A DNA stretch of 64,000 bases, taken from assembly GCF_000224785.1 (NCBI RefSeq), contig NZ_AGAV01000017.1:1-64000 (forward strand). Reading direction: 5' to 3'. The position numbers were made by a program, and so were the translations under genes. Source of the stretch: Lentibacillus jeotgali (GTDB taxonomy: Bacteria > Bacillota > Bacilli > Bacillales > Amphibacillaceae). Under the pieces are notes generated by a model, which saw only the letters and a program-made list of their open reading frames with translations, made no database searches and was not told the DNA's origin. Below are positions 53,354 through 63,397 of the stretch, in pieces (positions within the stretch are counted from its first letter, which is position 1; every line of letters starts with the position of its first letter).

Positions 53354-54376
53354 CTATTCAAAAGAATATTTAATGTAACTGTGATACTTTTCTTCTGTTT
53401 GCAATATGACATTTGGAAACCCTTCATGATGAAGAGCTGCTGGATGGGGCTGGGCTTCAAAGCATACGCCTGCGTATTTTTGGGATAATCCTTCGTTCAA
53501 TTTTAGTCCCTCATCCAGTCCGTTTGCAGTGTAGAGCACCACTCCCGGCGCGTTTGTGTGAATCTTCATGGTGCGCCCGCTATTATTTTCCGATACAGTC
53601 ACCGCTTTTTCGCTTCCAAACATAACATAATGATCATAGCCATTCCCGGCAATTATCTGTTGCGTTGTTTCCGATTTTAAGCCATCACCAAGCAAACGGC
53701 CATTACGGAAATCAAAAGGGGTGTCAGTCGTTTCAATCAGCTTGCCGGTTGGAATGAGCTCCTCATCGAGTTCTGCAAAATAACGGCTGTCAAATTGAAC
53801 ACGATGATTGTGCACCGTATCTGTCATATCGCCGCTCAAATTAAAATAGGTATGATTCGTCAGTGCGACAGGTGTATCATGATCGGATGCTGCCTGGTAG
53901 TTTAGGGTGAGTTCATTGGAATTGTTCAGTGTATAGGTAACCGATATGTCAAGATTGCCCGGATAGCCATTTTCCAAATGTTTGCTTGTATGCGTTAGAA
54001 CAAGGTTCACCTCATGTTCCGATTGGTGTGTTCCCGATTCCCAAATGATCTGATGAAACCCGTTTGGTCCGCCGTGCAGATGATGGGTGCCTTCATTTTT
54101 TGCCAGTTCGTAGTGGCTTCCGTTGAGATGAAAGCTGCCGTCTTTAATTCTGCTTGCCACACGTCCGATTTGGGCGCCTAAATAATTGGTGTTGTTCTCA
54201 TAATCTGCATAATTGTTATACCCGAGTACAATATTTTCGCATTTACCATACTTATCGGGAACTATCATGTTTGTAATAATCCCGCCAAAGTTCAAAATGC
54301 TGACGGACATGCCGTGATCATTTGTGAGTATAAATTCTTTCCATTTTCCGTGTACATTTTCTTCTGTGATATCCAT
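53354..54376 (-). CDS. galM: Aldose 1-epimerase (mutarotase)
   Basis: A 340-residue GalM. Catalytic histidine region in VALTNHTYFNLSGD, the earlier HHLHGGPNGFHQIIW, and the catalytic glutamate in YAGVCFEAQPHPAA. It interconverts alpha and beta galactose so that GalK can use it. It is the fourth gene of the minus-strand gal operon, eight bases after galT. Confidence 0.95.
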   Translation of the reverse strand: MDITEENVHGKWKEFILTNDHGMSVSILNFGGIITNMIVPDKYGKCENIVLGYNNYADYENNTNYLGAQIGRVASRIKDGSFHLNGSHYELAKNEGTHHLHGGPNGFHQIIWESGTHQSEHEVNLVLTHTSKHLENGYPGNLDISVTYTLNNSNELTLNYQAASDHDTPVALTNHTYFNLSGDMTDTVHNHRVQFDSRYFAELDEELIPTGKLIETTDTPFDFRNGRLLGDGLKSETTQQIIAGNGYDHYVMFGSEKAVTVSENNSGRTMKIHTNAPGVVLYTANGLDEGLKLNEGLSQKYAGVCFEAQPHPAALHHEGFPNVILQTEEKYHSYIKYSFE

Positions 54377-54384
54377 GTGTTCAC

Positions 54385-55866
54385 CTACTTATTTAGGGTT
54401 CTGATAAATCGGTCAAAGGCTGACTTCTCTTTGAATACACCAGCGTCTTCAAGCACTTTTGCAAATTTCAGGCCCAACTCCTGCTGTAAAATCAGCTCAG
54501 CATCACTCGGTGTGGAAATGGTACCGTGTTTCGCTTTAATGGATTGTGCCCATTCGTGATGATACTCTTCTATATTGCTGGGTTTATCCAATAGGAATTC
54601 CTTGATTTCAGCAAGTTCGTCTTTCAACCTCGGGGGTAAAACGGCCAGCCCCATCACTTCAATCAGGCCAATATTTTCTTTTTTAATATGATGAACATCA
54701 GAATGTGGATGGAAGATTCCCATCGGATGCTCCTCAGATGTGCGGTTGTTGCGTAAAACAAGGTCAAGTTCGTAAGCGCCATTACGCATCCGTGCTATTG
54801 GTGTGATGGTATTATGTGGTGTGTTACCGGAAAAAGCCTTAATATCAATTGATTCATCTGAATAATGTTTCCATGTTTGTAAAACGTGATCGGCTGCATC
54901 GAGTAATTCTTTTTTATCGGAACAATTTAAACGTATGACGGACAGCGGCCAGTTCAAAACTTGAGCAGTGACGTTATCATGATTGTCAAGTTCAAATGAA
55001 AATGCTTCTTCTGCATCTGTCATGGCGAACCGGTACCGGCCGCCCTGATAGTGGTCATGAGATAAAATGGATCCCCCGATAATTGGCAAGTCTGCATTGG
55101 AACCAATGAAATAATGAGGGAATTTATCGATAAATGCCAGCAGTCGTTCAAATCCTTGTTTATCTATTTTCATATTACGATGTTTTTCAGCGAGTACGAT
55201 ACTGTGCTCGTTGTAGTATACATATGGGGAATATTGGAGATACCATTTTTCCCCGAGTAATGGGACTTCGATGACACGATGGTTTGCTCTGGCTGGATAT
55301 CCGATGCGGCCGGCATAGCCTTCATTTTCAACACAGAGAACACATTTCGGGTAATCAATATGTTTCGTGTTTTCGCGTTCCCGTTTTATTTGCTCCGGAT
55401 CCTTTTCCGGTTTTGATAAATTAATCGTGATGTCCAGGTCACCATATTCGGTATTTGCCTTAAAATGGATGTTTTTTTCAATCCGTTTCATCTGGATGTA
55501 ATTACTGTCCTTGCTTAACTGGTAAAAATAATCGGTTGCCGCTTCGGGAGATTTGCTGTATTTCTCTTGAAACACAGCGTTGATAACTGACGGGCGTGCA
55601 ACAAAGCAATTCATGATATTAGCAGCAAGAATTTCTTTATCATCAAAAACATCATCGATCACGTGGTGGCGAACGGCGTAGGCAACCAGTTCGTCAAGCA
55701 AGTCGGGGATAGAAGCATCAGAGTGGGACATAGATCCCGTCCCTTTGTCCCCGTCGAGCTTAAGATAGTGCATAATTTGGTTGCGTACGTAAATATGGTC
55801 CTGCTTTTCGATCAGCCCGCTCTGGATAGCTTTATCGATCAGGGCATTAATATGCTGGTAAATCAT
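54385..55866 (-). CDS. galT: UDP-glucose-hexose-1-phosphate uridylyltransferase (class II)
   Basis: A 493-residue class II GalT as found in Firmicutes. Visible: YPKCVLCVENEGYAGRIGYP, SPYVYYNEHSIVLAEKH, GGSILSHDHYQGGRYRF and IFHPHSDVHHIKKENIGLIE. It exchanges UMP between UDP-glucose and galactose-1-phosphate. The frame is open upstream into galE, but ATG 55866, with GAAGGAG upstream, matches the family N-terminus (MIYQHINALIDKAIQ). It is seven bases after galE. Confidence 0.94.
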   Translation of the reverse strand: MIYQHINALIDKAIQSGLIEKQDHIYVRNQIMHYLKLDGDKGTGSMSHSDASIPDLLDELVAYAVRHHVIDDVFDDKEILAANIMNCFVARPSVINAVFQEKYSKSPEAATDYFYQLSKDSNYIQMKRIEKNIHFKANTEYGDLDITINLSKPEKDPEQIKRERENTKHIDYPKCVLCVENEGYAGRIGYPARANHRVIEVPLLGEKWYLQYSPYVYYNEHSIVLAEKHRNMKIDKQGFERLLAFIDKFPHYFIGSNADLPIIGGSILSHDHYQGGRYRFAMTDAEEAFSFELDNHDNVTAQVLNWPLSVIRLNCSDKKELLDAADHVLQTWKHYSDESIDIKAFSGNTPHNTITPIARMRNGAYELDLVLRNNRTSEEHPMGIFHPHSDVHHIKKENIGLIEVMGLAVLPPRLKDELAEIKEFLLDKPSNIEEYHHEWAQSIKAKHGTISTPSDAELILQQELGLKFAKVLEDAGVFKEKSAFDRFIRTLNK

Positions 55867-55873
55867 GATACAT

Positions 55874-56872
55874 CTACTCCTTCTCTGACTTATATCCATT
55901 CGGGTTGTTTGAATGCCACTTCCATGCGTCTTCCATGATTTTTGTAATGGCTGTTCGCGTCGGGTTCCATCCAAGCACTTCCTTCGCTTTATCGGAACTT
56001 GCAATCAGTACGCTCGGATCTCCGCTACGGCGCTCACCTGTTTCAGCCTTAATGTCTTCGCCGGTTACATTTCGCGCCGCATCAATCATTTCTTTTACAG
56101 AGAAACCCTGACTGCTGCCGAGATTGAAAATATTGCTTTGGCCGCCATTCTTCAAATAATTCATTGCCAGGATATGTGCTTGAATGAGATCCTCTACATG
56201 AACATAATCCCGGACACAAGTACCATCTGCCGTGTCATAATCTTCGCCGAAAATGGTGATATTTGAACGCTGGCCTAGCGCAGCCTGCAGTATAATGGGA
56301 ACAAGGTGTGTTTCGGGACGGTGATCCTCACCAATTTCACCGGTTTCCCGTGCGCCTGCCACATTGAAATATCTTAAGGAAACATAGTTAATCCCATGGG
56401 CATGTTCAGTCCACTTCATTAATTTCTCCATGGTGCGTTTCGTTTCGCCGTACGGATTTGTCGGGTTTGTCGGCATGGCTTCAGTCAATGGTATCGATTC
56501 TGGTTCACCATATGTTGCAGCAGTGGAGGAAAAGACGATATTTTTCACATTATGTTCCACCATAGCCTTCAGTAACACGTGTGTGCCATAAACGTTATTA
56601 TCAAAATATTGGAGCGGCTTTTCCATGGATTCGCCCACAAGGGAATTGGCTGCAAAGTGCATGACGCCATCGATTGATTCTTTCGCAAAGACTTCGCGTA
56701 GAAATTCAATATGGCGAATGTCCCCTTGATAAAAAACAGCATTTGGATGGATGGCTTCGTGATGCCCAGTTTCCAGGTTATCAACAACGACAACCTGTTC
56801 TCCCTGATCAATCAGCTGATGGACGGCATGCGAGCCGATATATCCTGCTCCGCCTAATACAAGAATACGCAT
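55874..56872 (-). CDS. galE: UDP-glucose 4-epimerase
   Basis: A 332-residue short-chain-dehydrogenase-fold epimerase: NAD-binding [27 protein letters not shown], the YxxxK pair in [23 protein letters not shown] and [13 protein letters not shown]. It interconverts UDP-galactose and UDP-glucose. It is coupled to galK: the galK stop codon shares one base with its ATG, and GGAAGGAG lies inside galK. Confidence 0.96.
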   Translation of the reverse strand: MRILVLGGAGYIGSHAVHQLIDQGEQVVVVDNLETGHHEAIHPNAVFYQGDIRHIEFLREVFAKESIDGVMHFAANSLVGESMEKPLQYFDNNVYGTHVLLKAMVEHNVKNIVFSSTAATYGEPESIPLTEAMPTNPTNPYGETKRTMEKLMKWTEHAHGINYVSLRYFNVAGARETGEIGEDHRPETHLVPIILQAALGQRSNITIFGEDYDTADGTCVRDYVHVEDLIQAHILAMNYLKNGGQSNIFNLGSSQGFSVKEMIDAARNVTGEDIKAETGERRSGDPSVLIASSDKAKEVLGWNPTRTAITKIMEDAWKWHSNNPNGYKSEKE

Positions 56873-58047
56873 TATAATGCTCCTTCCGTTATTTCTTTGG
56901 CCCCATCGCCGAGTGTGGCCGTATAGAATGTGGCTGAATAGCCAAATTGATGCTGGTAGATTTGTCCAACATTGTCTTTAAAATCATCAATTTTACTTTT
57001 TGGCACAATGGCAATGGCACATCCGCCAAATCCGGCCCCGGTCATCCTTGCTCCGATAACACCTTCTTGTTTCCAGGCTGCTTCCACGACAGTGTCCAAT
57101 TCTGCACCGGTTACTTCATAATCGTGTCGAAGCGATTGATGCGAGGCATTTATTAATTGCCCAAATCCTTCCAGATCACCATTTTGTAATTTATTTAATG
57201 CCTCCAGTGTGCGGCTGTTTTCCGCAACAGCATGTTTGGCCCGTTTCCGGTTAATGTCATTTTGAATGAGGTGTTTGTACTGTTCGAATTGCTCGGTTGT
57301 TAAATCACCAAGGCTGTTAATACTAAGTTCTGATTTTAAATCGGTAAGCGCCTCTTCACATTGCTGGCGGCGCTCATTGTACTGCGATCCGGCAAGCGTG
57401 CGCTGTTTATTCGTGTTGATAATCATAATCGCATGATCTTGCAGTTCGATGGGTGCATAATTATAATCAAGCGTCTGACAGTTTAATAGAATGGCATGAT
57501 TTCGTTTTCCCATGCCAATGGCAAACTGATCCATGATGCCGCTGTTTACGCCGATATAATCATTTTCAACCTTTTGCCCGAGCTTAATCATTTCGATACG
57601 GTCGATGTTTAGTTCAAATAAATACTCCAGCAATACACCGGTTGCCATTTCAATGGATGCCGATGAGGAAAGCCCGGCACCATTTGGAATATCCCCGTAA
57701 TACAGAATGTCAGCACCGTGTTTTAGCGAATAGCCGGCTTTGATTAGGTGATGGATCATGCCTTTAGGATAGTTTGCCCAATCGTGTGTATCATTGAATC
57801 TTAAATCGGAAAGGTCGCATTCAACCACACCCGTCTCCGGAAAATTCATGGAATAGAAACGGAAACGCGTATCTGTCCGCCTTTTTCCCAATGCATATGT
57901 CCCAAAAGAAATAGAGGTGGGAAAAACGTGTCCACCGTTATAATCGGTATGTTCGCCGATCAAATTAATACGGCCGGGTGCAAAAAATGTACGCGGTTCT
58001 TCGGTGCAATTAAATACATTCTGAAAGGTATTGATGAGGTTATTCAT
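56872..58047 (-). CDS. galK: Galactokinase
   Basis: A 391-residue GHMP-family kinase. Galactokinase signature [22 protein letters not shown]-loop [18 protein letters not shown] and [14 protein letters not shown]. It phosphorylates galactose at C1. The start at 58047 is set by GAGGGGGAATTCC and the usual N-terminus; the open frame further upstream is not supported. It is the first gene of galK-galE-galT-galM, divergent from the sugar permease. Confidence 0.96.
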   Translation of the reverse strand: MNNLINTFQNVFNCTEEPRTFFAPGRINLIGEHTDYNGGHVFPTSISFGTYALGKRRTDTRFRFYSMNFPETGVVECDLSDLRFNDTHDWANYPKGMIHHLIKAGYSLKHGADILYYGDIPNGAGLSSSASIEMATGVLLEYLFELNIDRIEMIKLGQKVENDYIGVNSGIMDQFAIGMGKRNHAILLNCQTLDYNYAPIELQDHAIMIINTNKQRTLAGSQYNERRQQCEEALTDLKSELSINSLGDLTTEQFEQYKHLIQNDINRKRAKHAVAENSRTLEALNKLQNGDLEGFGQLINASHQSLRHDYEVTGAELDTVVEAAWKQEGVIGARMTGAGFGGCAIAIVPKSKIDDFKDNVGQIYQHQFGYSATFYTATLGDGAKEITEGAL

Positions 58048-58073
58048 GGAATTCCCCCTCTTAGTTCTCTTGT

Positions 58074-58244
58074 TAAAAACGCTTACAATCAGTTTACTAT
58101 AGTGTTGTCGTATGCACAATAAAATTGTTGATGTTTTTTAGTTAAAAAGTAATAAAATTTAACTTGTCCTAGTGCAGTGATGGTCATTGTTAAATGGCAA
58201 CACTAAAAATAATACTTTACATGAATAGTATGAAAGCGTATACT
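58074..58244. promoter_or_regulatory. Divergent promoter region galK / sugar permease
   Basis: On the plus strand TTTACA (58216-58221), a 17-base spacer and TATACT (58239-58244) form a good promoter for the permease. TGAAAGCGTATACT (58231-58244) overlaps that -10 and resembles a cre or LacI-type operator with two mismatches. On the galK side TAAAAACGCTTACA (58074-58087) is a one-mismatch cre or LacI-type site. Control by CcpA and by the LacI-family protein encoded at 59683 is likely. Confidence 0.6.
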
Positions 58245-58278
58245 AAATTTTAAATTAACATCTTTGGGGGACTGAATA

Positions 58279-59646
58279 ATGGGTGGTAAAAAAATAGGTA
58301 AAAAAGTGATATTTTTTCTCGGGGCGTTAGGTGGACTCCTATATGGGTATGATATGGGTGTTATATCAGGGGCTCTCTTGTATATAAAAAATGATATTCC
58401 GCTAACGAGTTTTACAGAAGGTCTTGTCGTCAGTTCAATGCTGGTTGGAGCAATTTTTGGTTCGGGGTCAAGCGGGCCTTTGTCAGATAAATTTGGGCGG
58501 CGCAGATTGGTCTTTATGATTTCGATTTTATATATTGTTGGGGCATTGACACTGGCATTTGCTCCGAATATGGTAACACTTGTAGTGGGTCGCTTGATTA
58601 TTGGTGTGGCTGTTGGTGGTTCCACTGCAATTGTTCCTGTATACTTATCGGAAATGGCACCGACAGAATCCAGAGGGTCGCTAAGTTCATTGAACCAGCT
58701 GATGATTACAATCGGTATTCTTTCTTCCTACCTGGTAAACTATGCGTTTGCTCCAATTGAAGGTTGGCGCTGGATGCTCGGACTTGCCGTTGTACCATCT
58801 CTCATATTAATGGTTGGTGTACTATTTATGCCTGAGAGTCCAAGATGGTTGCTTGAACACCGCGGCAAAGAAGCGGCCCGGCGTGTTATGAAATTGACGC
58901 GGAAGGAAAATGAAATCGATCAAGAAATAAATGAAATGATTGAAATTAATCGTGTTTCTGACAGCACTTGGAATGTATTAAAATCAGCCTGGCTGCGTCC
59001 GACGCTGGTTATTGGCTGTACATTCGCGCTGCTTCAGCAAATCATCGGCATTAATGCGATCATTTATTATGCGCCAACGATTTTCAATGAAGCTGGACTT
59101 GGCGATGTCACGTCCATTTTGGGGACGGTCGGAATCGGAACGGTCAATGTCTTATTTACAATCGTTGCAATTATGATTATCGATAAAATTGACCGGAAGA
59201 AACTGCTGATCACCGGAAATATCGGGATGGTTGGATCATTAGTGATTATGGCCGGCTTAATCTGGACAATCGGCCTTGGTTCAACGGTCGGCGCATGGAT
59301 TATTGTGGCTTGTCTGACATTGTTCATTATCTTTTTCGCCTTCACGTGGGGACCGGTTTTATGGGTTATGCTTCCGGAACTGTTTCCTATGCGTGCGCGT
59401 GGTGCAGCAACGGGTATCGCTGCCCTGGCGTTATCAATCGGAAGCTTGCTTGTCGCACAATTTTTCCCAATGCTGACCGAAGTCATGTCCATTGAACAGG
59501 TGTTCCTGATTTTTGCTGTGATTGGAATTGGCGCCATGATTTTTGTCGTGAAATATCTGCCGGAAACACGTGCCCGGAGTCTGGAAGAAATTGAAGCTGA
59601 CTTGCGGAAGCGTACTTCGGCAGTGGATACGAAAAGTGTGAAGTAA
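58279..59646 (+). CDS. MFS sugar:proton symporter, probably galactose
   Basis: A 455-residue, 12-helix sugar porter: FLGALGGLLYGYDMGVISGA at the start, SDKFGRRRLVFM between helices 2 and 3, RLIIGVAVGGSTAIVPVYLS, PESPRWLLEHRGK and, in the second half, LLQQIIGINAIIYYAP and YLPETRARSLEEIE. It is closest in pattern to AraE/GalP/YwtG-type symporters. Divergent from galK and followed by a LacI-type regulator, so galactose is the likely substrate. Confidence 0.92.
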   Translation: MGGKKIGKKVIFFLGALGGLLYGYDMGVISGALLYIKNDIPLTSFTEGLVVSSMLVGAIFGSGSSGPLSDKFGRRRLVFMISILYIVGALTLAFAPNMVTLVVGRLIIGVAVGGSTAIVPVYLSEMAPTESRGSLSSLNQLMITIGILSSYLVNYAFAPIEGWRWMLGLAVVPSLILMVGVLFMPESPRWLLEHRGKEAARRVMKLTRKENEIDQEINEMIEINRVSDSTWNVLKSAWLRPTLVIGCTFALLQQIIGINAIIYYAPTIFNEAGLGDVTSILGTVGIGTVNVLFTIVAIMIIDKIDRKKLLITGNIGMVGSLVIMAGLIWTIGLGSTVGAWIIVACLTLFIIFFAFTWGPVLWVMLPELFPMRARGAATGIAALALSIGSLLVAQFFPMLTEVMSIEQVFLIFAVIGIGAMIFVVKYLPETRARSLEEIEADLRKRTSAVDTKSVK

Positions 59647-59682
59647 TGGTCGTTTCATAACGAGTCGATCGGAGTTGGATAA

Positions 59683-60675
<993 letters not shown>

Positions 60676-60692
60676 TGGTAAGGGGGGGTGTC

Positions 60693-61562
60693 ATGAAGAT
60701 AAATACGGTGTATAAGAAAGGGAATCGTGACGTAAACGAAGATGCTTATGTGATCAATGAGAAGTCCGGGGTTTTCGCGGCAATTGACGGTGCCACAGGG
60801 CTAGAAGGTGTGCCCGGTCACATAGCCTCAGGTGCCATGCGGGAAGTGCTGAATGCAAACGTCATGGAAAAGTCGCTCGAGGACAGCGTGAAAGCTGGTA
60901 ATCAGGCAGTCGGTGAAGAAAGCCTTTCGTATCTTGGGCTAAAGGGCAGTGTGACGATAGATGACGTTTCAAAAGAAAAACGGAGTACTTGCGCGCTTGC
61001 AGCGATTTCAATCGATATGGATCACTTACGGCTTGATTATGTCCATGCCGCAGATTGCATGATTTTTTTACAATATGAGAACGGTGATATCCGTCAGGTG
61101 ACATATGACCTGCTTCATCATTTTGATCAAAAAGCAATAAACGGCATTGTGGAACTGAGAAAGCAAGAAGGCAGGGACGTCGGGATGGCTGAAGCCAGGG
61201 AAAAAGTGCGGCCGACGCTAATTGAAAACCGCTCTTTGCTAAATAGCCGTGATGGATACGGTGTGATTGATGGAAGTGTTGCTGCGTTAAATCATTTGGA
61301 AAAAGGCAGGCTATCCTTGAAAAAGGTTACCGGAGTTCTTTTACTGAGCGATGGATTAATGCTGCCAACGAAATTGGAAGAAAGTAACGCTTGGGAGCAA
61401 ACTGCGGCGTTTGCTTTTCATTCCGGGCTGGATGAACTGCTACATGAAGTGGAGAATAGAGAAAACGCTGATCCCGAGTGTGTGACATATCCCCGTCTGA
61501 AAATGAATGACGATAAGACAGGTATATTGCTCGTGCGAGAAGCACCTGAACTTGTGCGATAG
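60693..61562 (+). CDS. PP2C-like phosphatase domain protein with repeat-derived tail
   Basis: About 289 residues. The N-terminus fits a PP2C-type domain: KGNRDVNEDAYVINEKSGVF, AAIDGATGLEG, then LDYVHAADCMIFL and GVLLLSDGLML. It may dephosphorylate a protein or small molecule; the partner is unknown. ATG at 60693 is chosen for AAGGGGGGGTG just upstream; the open frame begins 21 bases earlier, overlapping the galR stop. The last nine codons (VREAPELVR) and the stop are the first units of repeat array R9, so the original C-terminus has been replaced or extended by the repeat. Confidence 0.72.
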   Translation: MKINTVYKKGNRDVNEDAYVINEKSGVFAAIDGATGLEGVPGHIASGAMREVLNANVMEKSLEDSVKAGNQAVGEESLSYLGLKGSVTIDDVSKEKRSTCALAAISIDMDHLRLDYVHAADCMIFLQYENGDIRQVTYDLLHHFDQKAINGIVELRKQEGRDVGMAEAREKVRPTLIENRSLLNSRDGYGVIDGSVAALNHLEKGRLSLKKVTGVLLLSDGLMLPTKLEESNAWEQTAAFAFHSGLDELLHEVENRENADPECVTYPRLKMNDDKTGILLVREAPELVR

Positions 61563-61760
61563 CGGCTCCAACTTGTGCGACAAGCGGCTGAACTTGTGCG
61601 AGAAGCTCCCGAATTTGTGTGGCAGCGGCTTCAACTTGTGCAGAGTAACGCTAAAGTTGTGCGAGAGCATCGCTAACTCGTGCGAGAATGAGACCAACGT
61701 GTGCGAAATTCACTCCAACTCGTGCAGCAACACTCCGAATCCGTGCGGGAATCCCCTTGA
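61530..61760 (+). repeat. 21-base tandem repeat array R9 (TCGTGCG type)
   Basis: About 11 units of 20 to 22 bases. The first unit and a half lie inside the coding sequence of the PP2C-like gene. Confidence 0.9.
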
Positions 61761-61793
61761 ACTTTTTTTCCCCGGTATATTGCTGCCGTTGAG

Positions 61794-61823
61794 CCTTGTA
61801 GAATATTGCTGCAAGGTTTTTTT
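61794..61823 (+). terminator. Intrinsic terminator after array R9
   Basis: CCTTGTAG pairs with CTGCAAGG (one mismatch) around a 7-base loop, then seven T. The array is therefore inside the transcript of the gal regulator region. Confidence 0.8.
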
Positions 61824-61918
61824 GCTGTCTTAAAATGTGGTGGCAACAGTTTCCCCCAAAGCAGCTATATGTATGATAGAATAATAGACATAAACCACCT
61901 ACGAAACGAGGCCAACAC

Positions 61919-62698
61919 ATGACACAAAAACTCATCTTTTTTGATATAGACGGGACCCTGCTTGATGATGAGAAGCGCCTGCCGGAATCGACAAAGCAGG
62001 CAATCGCACAGCTGCAGGCGGACGGCCATTTTGTGGCGATCGCAACAGGCCGTGCGCCGTTTGCGTTCAAACCGCTGATGGACGAACTGAATATCAGCAC
62101 TTATGTCAGCATCAACGGGCAGTATGTCGTGCACAATGACGAAGCGATTTACAAAAATCCCCTGAAGCCGGATGCTTTGGCCGCGCTGGAGAAATACGCG
62201 GCGGAACGTCAGCATCCTCTGGTCCATCTCAATCATGAGGACTGGTATGCGAACACGAAAGATCACCCGCAAGTCAGAGCGGCTACTGAGTCACTGAAAC
62301 TTGATCAGGCCGTTAAGTATAATCCGGATTTTTATCGAAATAGCAAGGTGTATCAGACGCTGTTATTCTGCACGGGAGAAGGCGAAGCGGAATATGATCA
62401 AACGTTTGATCAACTCGATTTTGTCCGCTGGCATCAGTATTCTGTGGACGTCATGCCGGCCGGTGGTTCCAAAGCGGCAGGCATCGGAAAGCTGATTGAG
62501 CAATTGGACATCCCCGCCCAAGACGTTTTTGCCTTCGGCGATGGCCTGAACGATATTCCGATGCTTAAGTCCGTGCAAAACAGTATCGCGATGGGTAACG
62601 CTGCAGATACCGTGAAAGAGGCGGCCGGCAGTGTTACGAGAGACGTGCATGATGACGGAATCTGGCATGGGCTGAAAATGGCGGGGCTGTTGAGGTGA
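61919..62698 (+). CDS. HAD-superfamily (Cof-type) hydrolase
   Basis: A 259-residue HAD-IIB phosphatase: motif I FFDIDGTLLDDEKRLP, motif II IATGRAPFAFKPLMD, lysine in GGSKAAGIGKLIEQ and motif IV FAFGDGLNDIPMLK. It should act on a small phosphorylated metabolite. The start follows CGAGGCC. It ends in a hairpin terminator. A decayed partial copy of its second half lies at 63153-63303. Confidence 0.9.
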   Translation: MTQKLIFFDIDGTLLDDEKRLPESTKQAIAQLQADGHFVAIATGRAPFAFKPLMDELNISTYVSINGQYVVHNDEAIYKNPLKPDALAALEKYAAERQHPLVHLNHEDWYANTKDHPQVRAATESLKLDQAVKYNPDFYRNSKVYQTLLFCTGEGEAEYDQTFDQLDFVRWHQYSVDVMPAGGSKAAGIGKLIEQLDIPAQDVFAFGDGLNDIPMLKSVQNSIAMGNAADTVKEAAGSVTRDVHDDGIWHGLKMAGLLR

Positions 62699-62702
62699 AG
62701 AG

Positions 62703-62735
62703 GATTTCCGGCTGATGCCGGAAATCTTCTTTTAT
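62703..62735 (+). terminator. Hairpin terminator after the HAD gene
   Basis: GATTTCCGGC-TGAT-GCCGGAAATC followed by TTCTTTTAT. Third member of the GATTTYCGGC hairpin family. Confidence 0.75.
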
Positions 62736-62849
62736 AATTGAGAAAAAAGGCTTAATTCGTGTGTTAGCAGTAGCAGGCGTTGAACTTCATCAATTATTTA
62801 CTGGAGATGCCAGAACATGTCAAAAGGTCCTAAAGAAGAGGAGAGTCAT

Positions 62850-63134
62850 ATGAGTGGAACAGGGTTTCCTAACTCGCCGACGTTTAAACCAATTTTTGAT
62901 GAATTGAGGGAGGAATGGAAGAAAGAAGGGGAGACAAAGGGAAAACGAGAAATAGCGTTTGCAATGCTTCGAAAAGAATATCCGGACGAAGACATCCTTG
63001 ATATAACTGGTCTTACGAAAGGAGAATTGCAGGAATTAAACAAAAATGTAATCCTTGAACAACAAGCAGGTTCGCGCGAAATGCAGGGAGTGTCGCGCGC
63101 ATTCGAGTCACTCTCGCAGAATATGATAGAATAG
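62850..63134 (+). CDS. Rpn-family C-terminal remnant, small ORF with repeat-derived end
   Basis: A 94-residue frame starting MSGTGFPNSPTFKPIFDEL with AGAGGAGAGTC before the ATG. The segment EEWKKEGETKGKREIAFAML and LDITGLTKGELQELNK resembles the C-terminal tail of Rpn (PD-(D/E)XK nuclease) proteins; the nuclease domain is absent. The last 25 residues (after EQQ) are encoded by TCGCGCGAAAT-type repeat units like those of T2. It is probably a fragment of a mobile-type gene that is still open; whether it is translated is uncertain. Confidence 0.45.
   Translation: MSGTGFPNSPTFKPIFDELREEWKKEGETKGKREIAFAMLRKEYPDEDILDITGLTKGELQELNKNVILEQQAGSREMQGVSRAFESLSQNMIE
63068..63118 (-). repeat. Short repeat array T4 (TCGCGCG type)
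   Basis: TTCGCGCGAAATGCAGGG, TGTCGCGCGCATTCGAGTC and CACTCTCGCAGAA match the T2 unit in the same (inverted) orientation and lie inside the 3' end of the preceding frame. Confidence 0.65.
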
Positions 63135-63152
63135 TGAGAAAGACTAGACCCT

Positions 63153-63303
63153 TTATTCTGCACGGGAGAAGGCGTAACGGAATATGATCAAACGTTTGAT
63201 CAATTTGATGTTGTCCGCTAGCACCAATATCTTTGGCCGTTATCCCTGCCGGTGAATTCTAGGCGGCAGGGATCAGCAAGCTGATTGGGAGGTTGCAGAT
63301 CCC
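63153..63303 (+). pseudogene. Decayed partial duplicate of the HAD gene
   Basis: About 150 bases align closely with 62363-62516 of the HAD gene: TTATTCTGCACGGGAGAAGG is identical, then CGGAATATGATCAAACGTTT, then diverging sequence with an in-frame TAG (GTCCGCTAGCACC). No start or intact motif remains, so this is a non-functional fragment from a local duplication. Confidence 0.85.
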
Positions 63304-63397
63304 GTTAAAGCGAACATCTAAACCGTGCCGAGCTACATATGGACTCGGGACGCTCATTTTATAAAATTTTTCTCAATCTTAAAGGAGAGCTAATCAC

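Noticed and set aside
59067-59537. Minus-strand frame of 156 codons opposite the sugar permease
   Set aside because: Antisense shadow of a well-supported transporter gene; composition is that of reversed membrane helices.
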